From: Pseudomonas sp. GOM7
GTDB taxonomy: Bacteria; Pseudomonadota; Gammaproteobacteria; Pseudomonadales; Pseudomonadaceae
Direction of reading: 5' to 3'
DNA: 64,000 bases
NCBI RefSeq assembly: GCF_026723825.1
Contig: NZ_CP113519.1
Coordinates: 310,001 to 374,000, forward strand
In this document: piece by piece, positions 36,002 to 45,122 of the stretch
How positions within the stretch are numbered: the first letter of the stretch is position 1
Layout of the letters: every line of letters starts with the position of its first letter
The notes under the pieces: model-generated
The model's database searches: none
Told to the model about the DNA's origin: nothing
The model's input: only the letters and a program-made list of their open reading frames with translations
Program-made: the position numbers and the translations under genes

Positions 36002-36059
36002 GTGCCGGGTAGCGTTTACCCATTTTTCTGCAGTCGCTGCACCTTGTGAGGACACCCCG

Positions 36060-36392
36060 ATGAGCCTGAGCGAAGCCCGCTTCCACGATCTGGTCGATGC
36101 CACCCAGCAGGCGGTGGAGGATATCTTCGACGACAGTGATCTGGACGTCGACCTGGAGAACAGCGGCGGTGTGCTGACCGTGCGCTTCGACAACGGCACG
36201 CAACTGATCTTCAGTCGCCAGGCGCCGATCCGTCAGCTCTGGGTGGCGGCGCGTTCCGGTGGCTTCCATTACGACTACGACGAGGACGAGCAGCGCTGGG
36301 TCTGCGACAGCAGCGACGAACTGCTGGGGGAAATGCTCGCGCGCTTCGTGACCGAGCAGGCGGGTGTCGAACTGGAGTTCGATGAGCTCTGA
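36060..36392 (+). CDS. cyaY: Iron donor protein CyaY (bacterial frataxin)
   Basis: A 110-residue acidic frataxin fold protein. The acidic helix (FHDLVDATQQAVEDIFDDSDLDVD) and the beta-sheet residues QLIFSRQAPIRQLWVAARSGGFHY are diagnostic. It binds iron and modulates Fe-S cluster assembly by IscS. It overlaps the next small gene by 11 nt. Confidence 0.95.
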   Translation: MSLSEARFHDLVDATQQAVEDIFDDSDLDVDLENSGGVLTVRFDNGTQLIFSRQAPIRQLWVAARSGGFHYDYDEDEQRWVCDSSDELLGEMLARFVTEQAGVELEFDEL

Positions 36393-36573
36393 AAGCGCGG
36401 CGCCGGCCTCGCCCTGCCAGCGCAAGTGCTGCCTGGACGAGCAGAACATCTGCCTGGGTTGTGGCCGCAGCATGCAGGAGATTCTCGACTGGGGCGCTGC
36501 CGATGCGCAGCGCCGCCGGCAGATCTGTGAAGCGGCCGAAGCGCGTCTGCGGGCGCGCAAGTCGCCGAGCTGA
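36382..36573 (+). CDS. DUF1289 small cysteine protein
   Basis: A 63-residue protein of the DUF1289 family, with the pattern CQRKCCLDEQNICLGCGRSMQEI in the first half, which may bind metal or Fe-S. Function unknown. ATG 36382 lies within the end of cyaY in another frame, giving translational coupling; a GTG at 36364 is less likely. Confidence 0.8.
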   Translation: MSSESAAPASPCQRKCCLDEQNICLGCGRSMQEILDWGAADAQRRRQICEAAEARLRARKSPS

Positions 36574-36605
36574 CCTGCTGGTCTTGTTTATTCGGCCAGC
36601 TATGT

Positions 36606-36664
36606 TAGGGTCGGTTGACGTTTCGGCTCCGTCGCGGACGCGAGCGAAACATTAACCGACCCTA
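36606..36664. repeat. 59-bp palindrome
   Basis: TAGGGTCGGTT at the left end and AACCGACCCTA at the right end are perfect complements, and GTTTCG/CGAAAC continue inside. It lies 32 bp after the DUF1289 gene and just before a terminator. Confidence 0.7.
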
Positions 36665-36680
36665 GGGTCGACAAAACGCT

Positions 36681-36715
36681 GCAAAACCCCGCCTTCGGGC
36701 GGGGTTTTGCTTTTT
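36681..36715 (+). terminator. Rho-independent terminator before rnk
   Basis: GCAAAACCCCGCC, loop TTCG, GGCGGGGTTTTGC and then TTTTT make a textbook terminator for the cyaY-DUF1289 transcript. Confidence 0.93.
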
Positions 36716-36745
36716 GAGTCTCACGCAAGGAGTCTGCCCGGCATC

Positions 36746-37153
36746 ATGAACAGCGCACCCGCCATCACCATCACCCGTCTCGATCTGCAGCGCCTGGAGC
36801 GCCTGCTGGATTCCCTGGAGGATTTCGGCCCTGGCGCCGAGGCGCTGGAGAAAGAGCTGGCACGCGCGCAGGTGGTCGGTCATGACGAGATCCCTGCTGG
36901 CGTGGTGACCATGAACTCGCGCGTGCATTGCCGCGAGGAAAGCAGCGGCAAGGACTACCACCTGACCCTGGTCTACCCGCAGGATGCCGGGGGTGAGGGC
37001 AAGGTCAGCATTCTCGCGCCAGTGGGCAGCGCCTTGCTCGGCCTCTCCGTTGGCCAGCACATCGACTGGCCGGTACCGAGCGGCAAGCAGCTCAAGCTGA
37101 CCCTGTTGGAAGTGGAATATCAGCCGGAAGCGGCGGGCGAATACGACCGTTGA
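36746..37153 (+). CDS. rnk: Nucleoside diphosphate kinase regulator Rnk
   Basis: A 135-residue protein with an N-terminal helical hairpin (about 5-45) and a C-terminal GreA/GreB-like domain (VSILAPVGSALLGLSVGQHIDWPVPSG). Rnk binds RNA polymerase and in Pseudomonas was found by its effect on Ndk and alginate. ATG 36746 gives normal length; the frame runs further upstream, but the terminator lies there. Confidence 0.92.
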   Translation: MNSAPAITITRLDLQRLERLLDSLEDFGPGAEALEKELARAQVVGHDEIPAGVVTMNSRVHCREESSGKDYHLTLVYPQDAGGEGKVSILAPVGSALLGLSVGQHIDWPVPSGKQLKLTLLEVEYQPEAAGEYDR

Positions 37154-37175
37154 GTGCAGGGGCATCAAGGCTGGG

Positions 37176-37487
37176 CTAGCAGGCCGTTGAAAAACGTAGG
37201 CGACGACTGCATGGATGCAGGAGGTAGAGCGAAGCAGGAGGCCCGAGCCGAGGCAGGCTGACCTATACCGATGGCGGCCCCGCAAAAACAGCCGAAACGA
37301 CCAACGCGAGTAACAGCCGAAGGCTGGCCCGAAGGGCGAACGCAGTGAGTCAAAACGCTCGGAGTCGCGCTCGACTTTACGTGTTGTAAATGAGCATTTT
37401 TGACGGGGGCGCCTAGCCTGGGCTCGCACGCGAGGCTGTTTTTAACGACGGGCAGACAACGCAGGTAGTTTTTCGACAGTCTGCTAG
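37176..37487. mobile_element. 312-bp MITE-like element with terminal inverted repeats
   Basis: The left end CTAGCAGGCCGTTGAAAAAC (37176-37195) and the right end GTTTTTCGACAGTCTGCTAG (37468-37487) are imperfect inverted repeats with 17 of 20 pairing. No transposase is encoded. The element fills nearly all of the 369-bp rnk-lipase gap. Related termini are common in pseudomonad intergenic DNA as I recall. Confidence 0.65.
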
Positions 37488-37522
37488 AGTCAGATGTCAA
37501 TGATCAGCAAGGAAGCTCCGCC

Positions 37523-38320
37523 ATGCCCAGTCTCCCTCTGTACTTCCCACCCACCTATTCGCAACCGCGTGGCCTGCTCTGCGCCGAGCTGGTGCTCGAC
37601 GCTTATGACCAGTACGCGCAATGGCTGAAGCAGCAGCGCCCGCGCGTTGCCCAGCACTTCCACTGGCAGCCGCCGCAGCGTCCCGGTTGGCAGTTTTCCG
37701 CGCCGATCTGGAGCATCCTCAGCGAGTGGCATCTGTTCAACGAGTCGGAACCCTTCGGCTTTGCCGCGCGTGATCCGCAGGGCGACTGCTATCTGGTGTT
37801 CCGCGGTACCGAGTCGGTGCAGGACTGGCTCGACGACCTGGATCTGGATCAGCGCGACTATCCCTGGCAGGGCAGTGCCGGCCTGGTGCACGACGGTTTC
37901 CTCAAGCTCTACACCTCGCTGCGCGATCAGGCCCTTCTGGCGCTGGAGGATCTGCAGCCCCAAGCGCAGTTGTGGGCTTGTGCCCACAGCCTGGGCAGTG
38001 CCCTGAGCAGCCTGGCGGTGCCGGATCTGCGCCGGCGCTGGCCCTTCCTGCCGTTGCAGCACTACAACTTCGCCAGCCCACGCTTGGCCTCGCCGGCCTT
38101 CGCCAGCTACTACAACGCGCTGGCAGTGCCCACTTACCGCCTGGTTAACGACAGCGATCTAGTGCCCGAGGTGCCGCCCGCCGACAGCGATCGCTGGTGG
38201 TATCAGCATCTCGGTCTGCCGGTGACCTTCACCGCCAGCTATGGTGGCGTCGCCGACAATCACAGCATGAGTGGTTGCTACCTCTATGCGCTGAACAATC
38301 CCCAATCCCCCATGCGCTAG
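37523..38320 (+). CDS. Class 3 lipase family protein
   Basis: A 265-residue alpha/beta hydrolase of the Lipase_3 family. The nucleophile Ser156 is in AHSLG, Asp212 in NDSDLVPEVPP and His247 in ADNHSMSGCY complete the triad, and LVFRGTES is the oxyanion strand. No signal peptide is visible, so it is probably intracellular or membrane-associated. Substrate unknown. AAGGAAG precedes ATG 37523. It ends tail to tail with cyaA, overlapping by 4 nt. Confidence 0.85.
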   Translation: MPSLPLYFPPTYSQPRGLLCAELVLDAYDQYAQWLKQQRPRVAQHFHWQPPQRPGWQFSAPIWSILSEWHLFNESEPFGFAARDPQGDCYLVFRGTESVQDWLDDLDLDQRDYPWQGSAGLVHDGFLKLYTSLRDQALLALEDLQPQAQLWACAHSLGSALSSLAVPDLRRRWPFLPLQHYNFASPRLASPAFASYYNALAVPTYRLVNDSDLVPEVPPADSDRWWYQHLGLPVTFTASYGGVADNHSMSGCYLYALNNPQSPMR

Positions 38321-41175
38321 GCCTGTTGCAGTGCGGCATTGAGGGCGTCTTCCAGCTCGCTCTTGTAGCGCAGGTAATGCACGGTCTGCGCCTGTTGTTC
38401 GGCGAGCACGGCGGACAGATCCAGGTCGGTGATGTAGCAGGGGTAGCGCTCGCCGCCGGCGCGCTGGGCGAGGATGTGCTGGGCCACGGCGCGGTAGAGG
38501 TCGCGGCCGTATTCCAGTTCGGAGAATTCGCGATGGTTGCAGTACAGGGTAACGTGGCGCTGGCGTCCGTCACCCGGCTCGATGATGGCTTGCACGTCAT
38601 AGAAGGGATGGCTGATCGGCGCCTGTGGCGCGACCCGACGTTCGACGCTCTGAGCGCGCAGCGGCGCATCGGGCAGTAGCTGGTGGTAGAGCACTTCCAG
38701 CGGCATATCGCTGCTCAGGTCATCCAGCGGTAGTTGCGCGTTGCGTCGGTACAGCAGCGACTGCAGGAAGCGCTGCAGCGGGGTGAGCAGGCTTTGCTCG
38801 TCGCGGTATGGCAGGCGCCGGCGCCACAGGGCATTGTGCTCGTCGAGCACGGTCAGCTCGGCTTCGCTGCTCTGTTCGTTGAGGCGGTAGAACACCTGGA
38901 TGGTCTGCGGCTTGCCCAGCGGTAGAATCAACGCCAGGTCGCTGCCCTCCAGGGCGTAACGGTCGAGGCTCAGTGGGCTGAACAGCGCCTGTTCGGCGCC
39001 CAGGTGCTCGAGCAGCGCCGGCAGGTCGCCCAGGGCGGTATGGCTGACCTGGCCGGGAGTCAGTTGCAGTACGTGGTAATGCTGGCGCACCTGCAGCAGG
39101 TAACGCGAGGCCTTGCCACTGGTGTAGTTGTCGAGCAGGTCGCGCAATAGCTCCTCGACCCGGCTGGCGATGGCCGGGGCGCGGTTGCGGCAGTAGCAGC
39201 GCACCTGCACCTCGGGGTATGGGCCTGCGGGCGGCAGGCCGTTGAGCAGGTCGCTGAGGCAATCGAGCAGGGCATCCTCGCCGTCATAACGCGCCACCTG
39301 CAGCTCGTTCCAACTGTTGAGGCTGACCTGATCCAGGGTCAGCACCAGGTTCTCGCGCACGCCCGAATAACCCAGGGCATCGGTGCGCCCGCTGGTCATG
39401 TGCAGGTTCATCTGGCTGTGCTGCTTGAGCGGGTCGAGGCCGACGTTCACCAGCAGCAATATTCGGCTCGGTGTGCTGCTGCGCAGCAGAGCCGCTTCTT
39501 CCACCAGGGGCAGGGGCAGGGCGAACATCTGCTGCAGGCTGGTGATCAGGTTGGCCAGCTCGAAGTCGCTCAGGTCGCTGCTGCCGGGGTGCAACGAGAG
39601 CCTTGTGCTGGCGTCGATCACGCCGTTGCGGTGGCACCAGGCGAGCAGTTCGATCAGCTCGCGGGAGCGCTTGATCGGGGCGAAGTCCGGCCATTCCTGC
39701 GCGCCCAGGCTGCCGCTGAACAGCTCCCACTGGTAGTCGACCGATGTCTCGCTGCTGGGGCGCTGCACCAGGGTGAGGGTGTCTTCGGCCAGATCCGGGG
39801 CGATGCCGGGGTTGATGAACTCCACCTTGCCGGCCTTGCGCTCGAAGGCCGCATACAGGCGCCGGCCGAGCACGTTGAGGTCGCGGTTGCTCAGCGAGCT
39901 GCCGACCTGGGCACTGCGGGCGAACTGGGTGAGGAAGCGATAGCTGTAGGTCAGCTCGTTGACCAGCAGGCGTCGTTCGGCAGCCACCTGGCGAACCTTC
40001 CACTGGCTGCGACTGTCGAGCAGGTTGAGTTGGCGCGTCTGCCAACCCCACTCGCCGGTCAGGCGTTCGAGCAGCAGGCGCTGCCAGCTCTTGGGCCGGC
40101 CACGGGTCGGCGGGCGGCTGATCTTCTTGTTCACCTTGAGGTACAGGCAGCGGCGGATCAGTTCCAGGCGTTCCTGGTCGCCTCTGGCGCTGAGGTATTC
40201 CTCCAGGCGGCGGTAGACGACGATATAGGGGTCGAGCTCGTCCAGGTCCATGCGCCCCTCGAACACCGCCTGCTTGAAGCGCAGCGCCAGGCACTCGACC
40301 TTGGGGTGCTCGCTGGCGTAAACCTCGGTGAGCAGCAGCTTGAGCGCGGACTTGTAGGGCGATTCGATGCCCTTGTAGAGCTGCCACATGCCGGCGCCGA
40401 GAAATTCCTGCGGGGGTATCTGCGCCAGGTGGCCGAGGTCGAGCACGTCTTCTTCACGCACGAAGCGCTTGCTCAGCAGGGTGCGGCAATAGTCTTCGTA
40501 GCGGTTTTCCTCGTAGACCGGCACCAGCCACCAGATCGGCGTGCGCCCGCCGAGCCAGATGGCAGTGCGATAGAACTCGTCGAGCAGCAGGTAGTGCTGG
40601 GTGGTACCGCAGTCATCGGAGGTGAGCTGGGTGTCACGCATGCCGCGGGCAAAACGCAGGGGCTCGATGAGAAAGACATGCACCTCGGCGCCCTGGCCTG
40701 CGGCCCAGCTTTCCAGTTGGTCGCATTTCTTGCGCAGCTCCTGCAGCGCCTGTTCACTCAGGTTGGCGGCATGGCACAGCCACAGATCCATGTCGCTCTG
40801 CTCGGCCTGTGCCACGGTACCCAGGCTGCCCATCATGAATAGGCCATGCAGCGGTGCGGCGCCCTGGCCGCGGCGCGGTTTGTAACTGAAGGAGCGGGTC
40901 AGACGCTGCACTTCGGCCAGGCTGGCATCGTCCGGCTCGAAGCCGCTGAGCCCCGCCGGGGTGCTGGCTGAGACGTAGCCCGGTAGCAGCGGATGATTGA
41001 CGTGCAACAGCAGCGGCAGCAGCTTGAGCACCAGCTGCTGGCGTGTCGACAGGGCCTGGGTGGCGCGTTGCAGGCGGCCCTGACTGATCTGCAGAAAGCG
41101 TGCGCGCAGTTGCGCCAGCACCTTGCGATCGATGCCGTCGTCGATATCGGGGCGGATTTCCTGGCTGCGCGTCAT
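38317..41175 (-). CDS. cyaA: Class I adenylate cyclase
   Basis: A 952-residue class I adenylate cyclase. The N-terminal catalytic domain shows GSLGTVAQAEQSDMDLWLC, the nucleotidyltransferase-type signature, and the long C-terminal regulatory region follows. It makes cAMP for Vfr/CRP signalling. In pseudomonads cyaA lies near argH and lysA, as here. Confidence 0.94.
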   Translation of the reverse strand: MTRSQEIRPDIDDGIDRKVLAQLRARFLQISQGRLQRATQALSTRQQLVLKLLPLLLHVNHPLLPGYVSASTPAGLSGFEPDDASLAEVQRLTRSFSYKPRRGQGAAPLHGLFMMGSLGTVAQAEQSDMDLWLCHAANLSEQALQELRKKCDQLESWAAGQGAEVHVFLIEPLRFARGMRDTQLTSDDCGTTQHYLLLDEFYRTAIWLGGRTPIWWLVPVYEENRYEDYCRTLLSKRFVREEDVLDLGHLAQIPPQEFLGAGMWQLYKGIESPYKSALKLLLTEVYASEHPKVECLALRFKQAVFEGRMDLDELDPYIVVYRRLEEYLSARGDQERLELIRRCLYLKVNKKISRPPTRGRPKSWQRLLLERLTGEWGWQTRQLNLLDSRSQWKVRQVAAERRLLVNELTYSYRFLTQFARSAQVGSSLSNRDLNVLGRRLYAAFERKAGKVEFINPGIAPDLAEDTLTLVQRPSSETSVDYQWELFSGSLGAQEWPDFAPIKRSRELIELLAWCHRNGVIDASTRLSLHPGSSDLSDFELANLITSLQQMFALPLPLVEEAALLRSSTPSRILLLVNVGLDPLKQHSQMNLHMTSGRTDALGYSGVRENLVLTLDQVSLNSWNELQVARYDGEDALLDCLSDLLNGLPPAGPYPEVQVRCYCRNRAPAIASRVEELLRDLLDNYTSGKASRYLLQVRQHYHVLQLTPGQVSHTALGDLPALLEHLGAEQALFSPLSLDRYALEGSDLALILPLGKPQTIQVFYRLNEQSSEAELTVLDEHNALWRRRLPYRDEQSLLTPLQRFLQSLLYRRNAQLPLDDLSSDMPLEVLYHQLLPDAPLRAQSVERRVAPQAPISHPFYDVQAIIEPGDGRQRHVTLYCNHREFSELEYGRDLYRAVAQHILAQRAGGERYPCYITDLDLSAVLAEQQAQTVHYLRYKSELEDALNAALQQA

Positions 41176-41294
41176 GCTCTAACTCTACTGGCGGGTGGTG
41201 CAAGCCTATCAGCGGCGTGCTCGCCAGTGCAGTGCCTTGACGCTATATCGCCCGCCGCGCCTTTCCCTTGAGGGCGGCCGGCGGGCAACTGAGA

Positions 41295-41549
41295 TTAAGC
41301 GGGAGTGGTCTGGCGGGCCGAAAGAATGGTCAGCAGTGCTTGTGCGTGTTCGGCGGCATCGATGCCCAGGCTGGTGAGGTAACCGCCATCGGCCTGGCTC
41401 ACCAGGCCTTTTTCGTAGAGGCGGGTGATGGCGCCTTGCGCCTTGAAGGAGGCGTTGTTGTGCACCTTGAGCCCTTCCTGATGGTTGTCCAGGTTGTACA
41501 GGGCGAGGATTTCCAGCTCGTCTATCAGTTCAGCAGTGAAGGACTTCAT
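41295..41549 (-). CDS. TIGR02647 family small protein
   Basis: An 84-residue protein beginning MKSFTAELIDELEILALYNL. It resembles the TIGR02647 family, with a winged-helix-like pattern (ITRLYEKGLVSQADGGYLTSLG), so DNA binding is possible but unproven. Its start overlaps the stop of the preceding solute-binding gene by 4 nt. Confidence 0.75.
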   Translation of the reverse strand: MKSFTAELIDELEILALYNLDNHQEGLKVHNNASFKAQGAITRLYEKGLVSQADGGYLTSLGIDAAEHAQALLTILSARQTTPA

Positions 41550-42358
41550 GGTGACTCCGTCTTGTCGTTATGGCGTTCCTGCAGTGTAGAGCCTAGAACC
41601 GTGCTCTGCCCGGTGCGTGTCTGCCAGGTTTCGAGGATGCGCTGATAGGTGCCGTCACGCCTGATCCGGCGCATGCCTTCGTCGAAACGCTGCAGCAGCT
41701 CAGGCGCCTGCGGGTGGTGGCGGGAGAAGCTCAGATAGAGCTGCGGGCGATGTACCCGGGCCAGGGGGACGAACTGCCCGGCCAGCTCCGGGTGTTCGCG
41801 TAGCAAGGCCTCGGTGGTGGCGCGAAAGGCGATGACGTAGTCGACGCGCTGGTGCTGCAGCATGAGGAAACCGTTGAGGTCGCGCCTTACCGGAACGCGC
41901 CGAATGCCGGAGTAGCTATCGAAGTACTCGCCATAGGTGTAGCCGCTGGTCACTGCGACACGCTTGCCCTTGAGCGCTTCGAGGTCGTCGATCGGTGCCG
42001 AGCCGGCTGGCCCCCAGAGCTGTATGTCGTCGCTGAACAGCGTTTGCTCGGGGAGCAGGAAGTGGTCGCGAATATAGGTATCGGGCGTGGTGTTGAAGCA
42101 AGCCACCAGGCTGCCGGTGCGTGCCAGCTCCATGCAGCGCGAGTAGGGGTAGGGGGCCAGTTCGAGCTCGGTATCGGTGGCGGCGAAGGCCGCGCGCACG
42201 ATATCGGCCGACATGCCTTCGATACGCTCGTTGCGCCAGGCCGTATAGGGGTACCAGTCATCCTCGGCGCCGATGCGCAGGCTATCGGCCATGGCCATGT
42301 GAGCGGACGGCAGGCTCAATGCCAGCCCTATGGCGAAGCGGAAGCGTCGGTGCAGCAT
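41546..42358 (-). CDS. Family 3 periplasmic amino-acid-binding-like protein
   Basis: A 270-residue exported protein with a signal peptide (about 24 residues, ending HMAMA) and the SBP_bac_3 fold: DDWYPYTAWRNERIEGMSADIV, LKGKRVAVTSGYTYGEYF and YVIAFRATTEALL. It probably binds an amino acid or similar compound, but no permease or ATPase is next to it, so it could be an orphan sensor. ATG 42358 starts at the signal peptide. Confidence 0.8.
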   Translation of the reverse strand: MLHRRFRFAIGLALSLPSAHMAMADSLRIGAEDDWYPYTAWRNERIEGMSADIVRAAFAATDTELELAPYPYSRCMELARTGSLVACFNTTPDTYIRDHFLLPEQTLFSDDIQLWGPAGSAPIDDLEALKGKRVAVTSGYTYGEYFDSYSGIRRVPVRRDLNGFLMLQHQRVDYVIAFRATTEALLREHPELAGQFVPLARVHRPQLYLSFSRHHPQAPELLQRFDEGMRRIRRDGTYQRILETWQTRTGQSTVLGSTLQERHNDKTESP

Positions 42359-42444
42359 TGCACAGGCACCTTGAACGGCAAGAGACAGGAATGACCCTAG
42401 CAGTCTATTGGCCGCTACGCCCATTGGCATGAGTCAAACCTGCT

Positions 42445-42717
42445 TCAGTTTTCCTCTGGCAGCTCGGGCAGGGCACGCAGGGCCTGTTCATACCAGGCGC
42501 CGTCGAAGGGGCGATCATCGCGCAGCATGGCATCGACCTCGTGGGCCAGCACCAGAGCCATGAGTTCGAGAATCTCCTCGCGCTCGTAGCCCACCAGGCT
42601 CAGCTTGTTGTACACCGCCTTGGCGGCGGCCGGCTCGCCGCTTTCCAGTTGGTTTTCGATGGCCTGGATCAGGGTGGCCTGGGCGAAATCTTCGTCGTTG
42701 TCGTCGTGTTCGCTCAT
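42445..42717 (-). CDS. Conserved hypothetical protein, acidic
   Basis: A 90-residue acidic protein beginning MSEHDDNDEDFAQA, mostly helical (IENQLESGEPAAAKAVYNKLSLVGYEREEILELMALVLAHEVD). I do not recognise a function. It lies 10 nt after the acetyltransferase gene and is probably co-transcribed with it. No membrane segment is visible. Confidence 0.75.
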   Translation of the reverse strand: MSEHDDNDEDFAQATLIQAIENQLESGEPAAAKAVYNKLSLVGYEREEILELMALVLAHEVDAMLRDDRPFDGAWYEQALRALPELPEEN

Positions 42718-42727
42718 CTGTGGTTCC

Positions 42728-43213
42728 TCATGCTGTGCCAGCGGCGAAGTCCAGCAGGGCCTTGCCGGTCAGGCGGTACGTGGTCCACTCGCTCTGCGGG
42801 CGGGCGCCAAAGGATTCGTAGAAGTCGATGGCCGGGGTGTTCCAGTCCAGCACCGACCACTCGAAGCGGCCGCAGCCACGGGTCACGGCCAGTTGCGCCA
42901 GGTGACGCAACAGCGCCTTGCCGGCGCCCAGGCCGCGCGCTTCGGGGCTGACGTAGAGGTCTTCCAGATAGAGACCGTGCTTGCCCAGCCAGGTGGAGTA
43001 GTTGAAGAAGTACACCGCATAGCCGATGGCCTGGCCGTCGCGCTCGCAGACCAGGCCATGGGCGGTGCTGCCCTCGGCGAACAGGCTGTCGCGGATACCG
43101 GCGGCGTCGGTCTTCACCTCGTGCTCGGCCTTCTCGTAGACGGCCAGCTCGGTGATGAAGCGCAGGATCAGTTCGGCGTCGTCAGCGGTGGCGGGGCGGA
43201 TGGTCATGGACAT
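42728..43213 (-). CDS. GNAT acetyltransferase (diamine/thialysine type)
   Basis: A 161-residue GNAT protein. It has the acetyl-CoA loop EARGLGAGKALLRHL and LYLEDLYVSPEARG, WSVLDWNTPAIDFYESFGA, and an N-terminal IRPATADDAELILRFITELAVYEKAEHEV, as in spermidine/spermine or thialysine acetyltransferases. The amine substrate is unproven. ATG 43207 is an alternative start. Confidence 0.82.
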   Translation of the reverse strand: MSMTIRPATADDAELILRFITELAVYEKAEHEVKTDAAGIRDSLFAEGSTAHGLVCERDGQAIGYAVYFFNYSTWLGKHGLYLEDLYVSPEARGLGAGKALLRHLAQLAVTRGCGRFEWSVLDWNTPAIDFYESFGARPQSEWTTYRLTGKALLDFAAGTA

Positions 43214-43231
43214 GGCATATCTCGTTGTAAA

Positions 43232-43474
43232 TCAGCCTTGGTTGAGGGCTAGCCAGGTCACTGGCAGGCCTACGAGGCAAAAGAAACCGAACGCTGCGAC
43301 CCAGGCGGTGCGTGAGCCCATCGGGTCATCCACGCGCAGTGGCAGGCCTGGGTAGCGGCCCAGTGTCAGCAGGCGCAGGGCGAGCCAGCCGGTGCAATAG
43401 AAGAGATAGCCGAGAACGACTTCGGCCAGCAATTCGCCCAGAAACAGCAGGCCACGCAGCAGTAGCTCGAACAT
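43232..43474 (-). CDS. Small membrane protein
   Basis: An 80-residue protein with two hydrophobic stretches (about 4-38 and 57-75). I do not recognise the family. It sits between the argH and GNAT genes, in the same direction; the frame is complete and a ribosome site is not obvious. Confidence 0.65.
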   Translation of the reverse strand: MFELLLRGLLFLGELLAEVVLGYLFYCTGWLALRLLTLGRYPGLPLRVDDPMGSRTAWVAAFGFFCLVGLPVTWLALNQG

Positions 43475-43500
43475 GGGGACATCCTTTTCCCGCCTTGGGT

Positions 43501-44895
43501 TTAGCGGCTGGCCAGCAACTCGCGACCGCGCAGCACCGCAGCGCGCACCTGATTCGGTGCGGTACCGCCGATATGGTCGCGGGCACTCACCGAGCCTTCC
43601 AGGGTCAGTACGGCGAATACATCGTCAGCGATCTGATCGCTGAACTGACGCAGTTCGTCCAGGCTCATCTCGGCCAGATCCTTGCCGCTCTGCACGCCGT
43701 ATTTCACCGCGTGGCCGACGATCTCGTGGCAGTCGCGGAAGGGCAGGCCCTTGCGCACCAGGTAGTCGGCCAGATCGGTGGCGGTGGAGAAGCCGCGCAG
43801 CGCCGCCTCGCGCATGATCTCGCGCTTGGGCTTGATCGCCGGCACCATGTCGGCGAAGGCGCGCAGGCTGTCGCGCAGGGTGTCGGCGGCGTCGAACAGC
43901 GGTTCCTTGTCTTCTTGGTTGTCCTTGTTGTAGGCCAGTGGCTGGCCCTTCATCAGGGTCAGCAGGCCGGTCAGGGCGCCGAACACGCGGCCGGTCTTGC
44001 CGCGTACCAGCTCGGGCACGTCGGGGTTCTTCTTCTGCGGCATGATCGAGCTGCCGGTGCAGAAACGATCCGGTAGGTCGATGAACTGGAACTGCGCAGA
44101 TGTCCACAGCACCAGCTCTTCGGAAAAGCGCGACAGGTGCATCATCGCCAGCGACGCGGCGGCGCAGAATTCGATGGCGAAGTCGCGATCCGATACGCCG
44201 TCCAGCGAGTTGCCGCCCACGGCATCGAAACCCAGCAGCTCGGCGGTGATCTCGCGCTGGATCGGGTAGGTGGTGCCAGCCAGCGCAGCGCTGCCCAGCG
44301 GCATGCGGTTGGTGCGCTTGCGGCAGTCGACCAGGCGCTCGTAATCGCGTGAGAGCATCTCGAACCAGGCCAGCAGATGGTGGCCGAAGGTCACCGGCTG
44401 GGCGGTCTGCAGATGGGTGAAACCGGGCATGATGGTGTCCGCCTCGGCTTCGGCCAGCCCCAGCAGGCCCTGCTGCAGGCGGGTGATCTCGGCCAGGATG
44501 GTGTCGATCTCGTCACGCAGCCACAGGCGGATGTCGGTGGCCACCTGGTCGTTGCGGCTACGGCCGGTGTGCAGTTTCTTGCCGGTGACACCGATGCGGT
44601 CGGTCAGGCGCGCCTCAATGTTCATATGCACGTCTTCCAGGTCGACGCGCCAGTCGAACTGGCCGGCTTCGATCTCGCCCTGAATCTGTTTCAGGCCATC
44701 GATGATGGCGTCACGCTCGGCCTCCGTCAGCACGCCGACCTTGGCCAGCATGCTGGCGTGGGCGATGGAGCCCATGATGTCGTGGCGATAGAGGCGCTTG
44801 TCGAATTCGACCGAGGCGGTGAAACGGGCGACGAAGGCGTCGACGGGCTCGCTGAAGCGGCCGCCCCAGGATTGGTTGGTTTTTTCGCTGCTCAT
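43501..44895 (-). CDS. argH: Argininosuccinate lyase
   Basis: A 464-residue fumarase-superfamily enzyme. The signature [12 protein letters not shown] is intact, and the conserved [13 protein letters not shown] and GTTYPIQRE segments are present. It releases fumarate and arginine. ATG 44895 gives the standard [14 protein letters not shown]; an upstream open frame is not supported. It is divergent from algZ, sharing 227 bp. Confidence 0.96.
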   Translation of the reverse strand: MSSEKTNQSWGGRFSEPVDAFVARFTASVEFDKRLYRHDIMGSIAHASMLAKVGVLTEAERDAIIDGLKQIQGEIEAGQFDWRVDLEDVHMNIEARLTDRIGVTGKKLHTGRSRNDQVATDIRLWLRDEIDTILAEITRLQQGLLGLAEAEADTIMPGFTHLQTAQPVTFGHHLLAWFEMLSRDYERLVDCRKRTNRMPLGSAALAGTTYPIQREITAELLGFDAVGGNSLDGVSDRDFAIEFCAAASLAMMHLSRFSEELVLWTSAQFQFIDLPDRFCTGSSIMPQKKNPDVPELVRGKTGRVFGALTGLLTLMKGQPLAYNKDNQEDKEPLFDAADTLRDSLRAFADMVPAIKPKREIMREAALRGFSTATDLADYLVRKGLPFRDCHEIVGHAVKYGVQSGKDLAEMSLDELRQFSDQIADDVFAVLTLEGSVSARDHIGGTAPNQVRAAVLRGRELLASR

Positions 44896-45122
44896 GGTTA
44901 GGGCTCTGGATCGGGCAGACCATGGGGCCTGCATGACGGAAAAGTGCAGCGATGATAACAGGGGTATGACCCGCTGCCGATCAGATAAGCCCATACGGTT
45001 GCAGGTGGCGCAGGCTAGGCGAGTGCATGAATTTGTCGCCTGGTCTGCATTTCGGTGCTTTATTTGCCTTGCTCGGGTCGCTCTGGCTTGCCGCCGTGCG
45101 AAGCGCCACGGAAACTGCTGCC

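Noticed and set aside
39400..40842. 480-codon + strand frame
   Set aside because: Antisense to cyaA, with no motif and no ribosome site.
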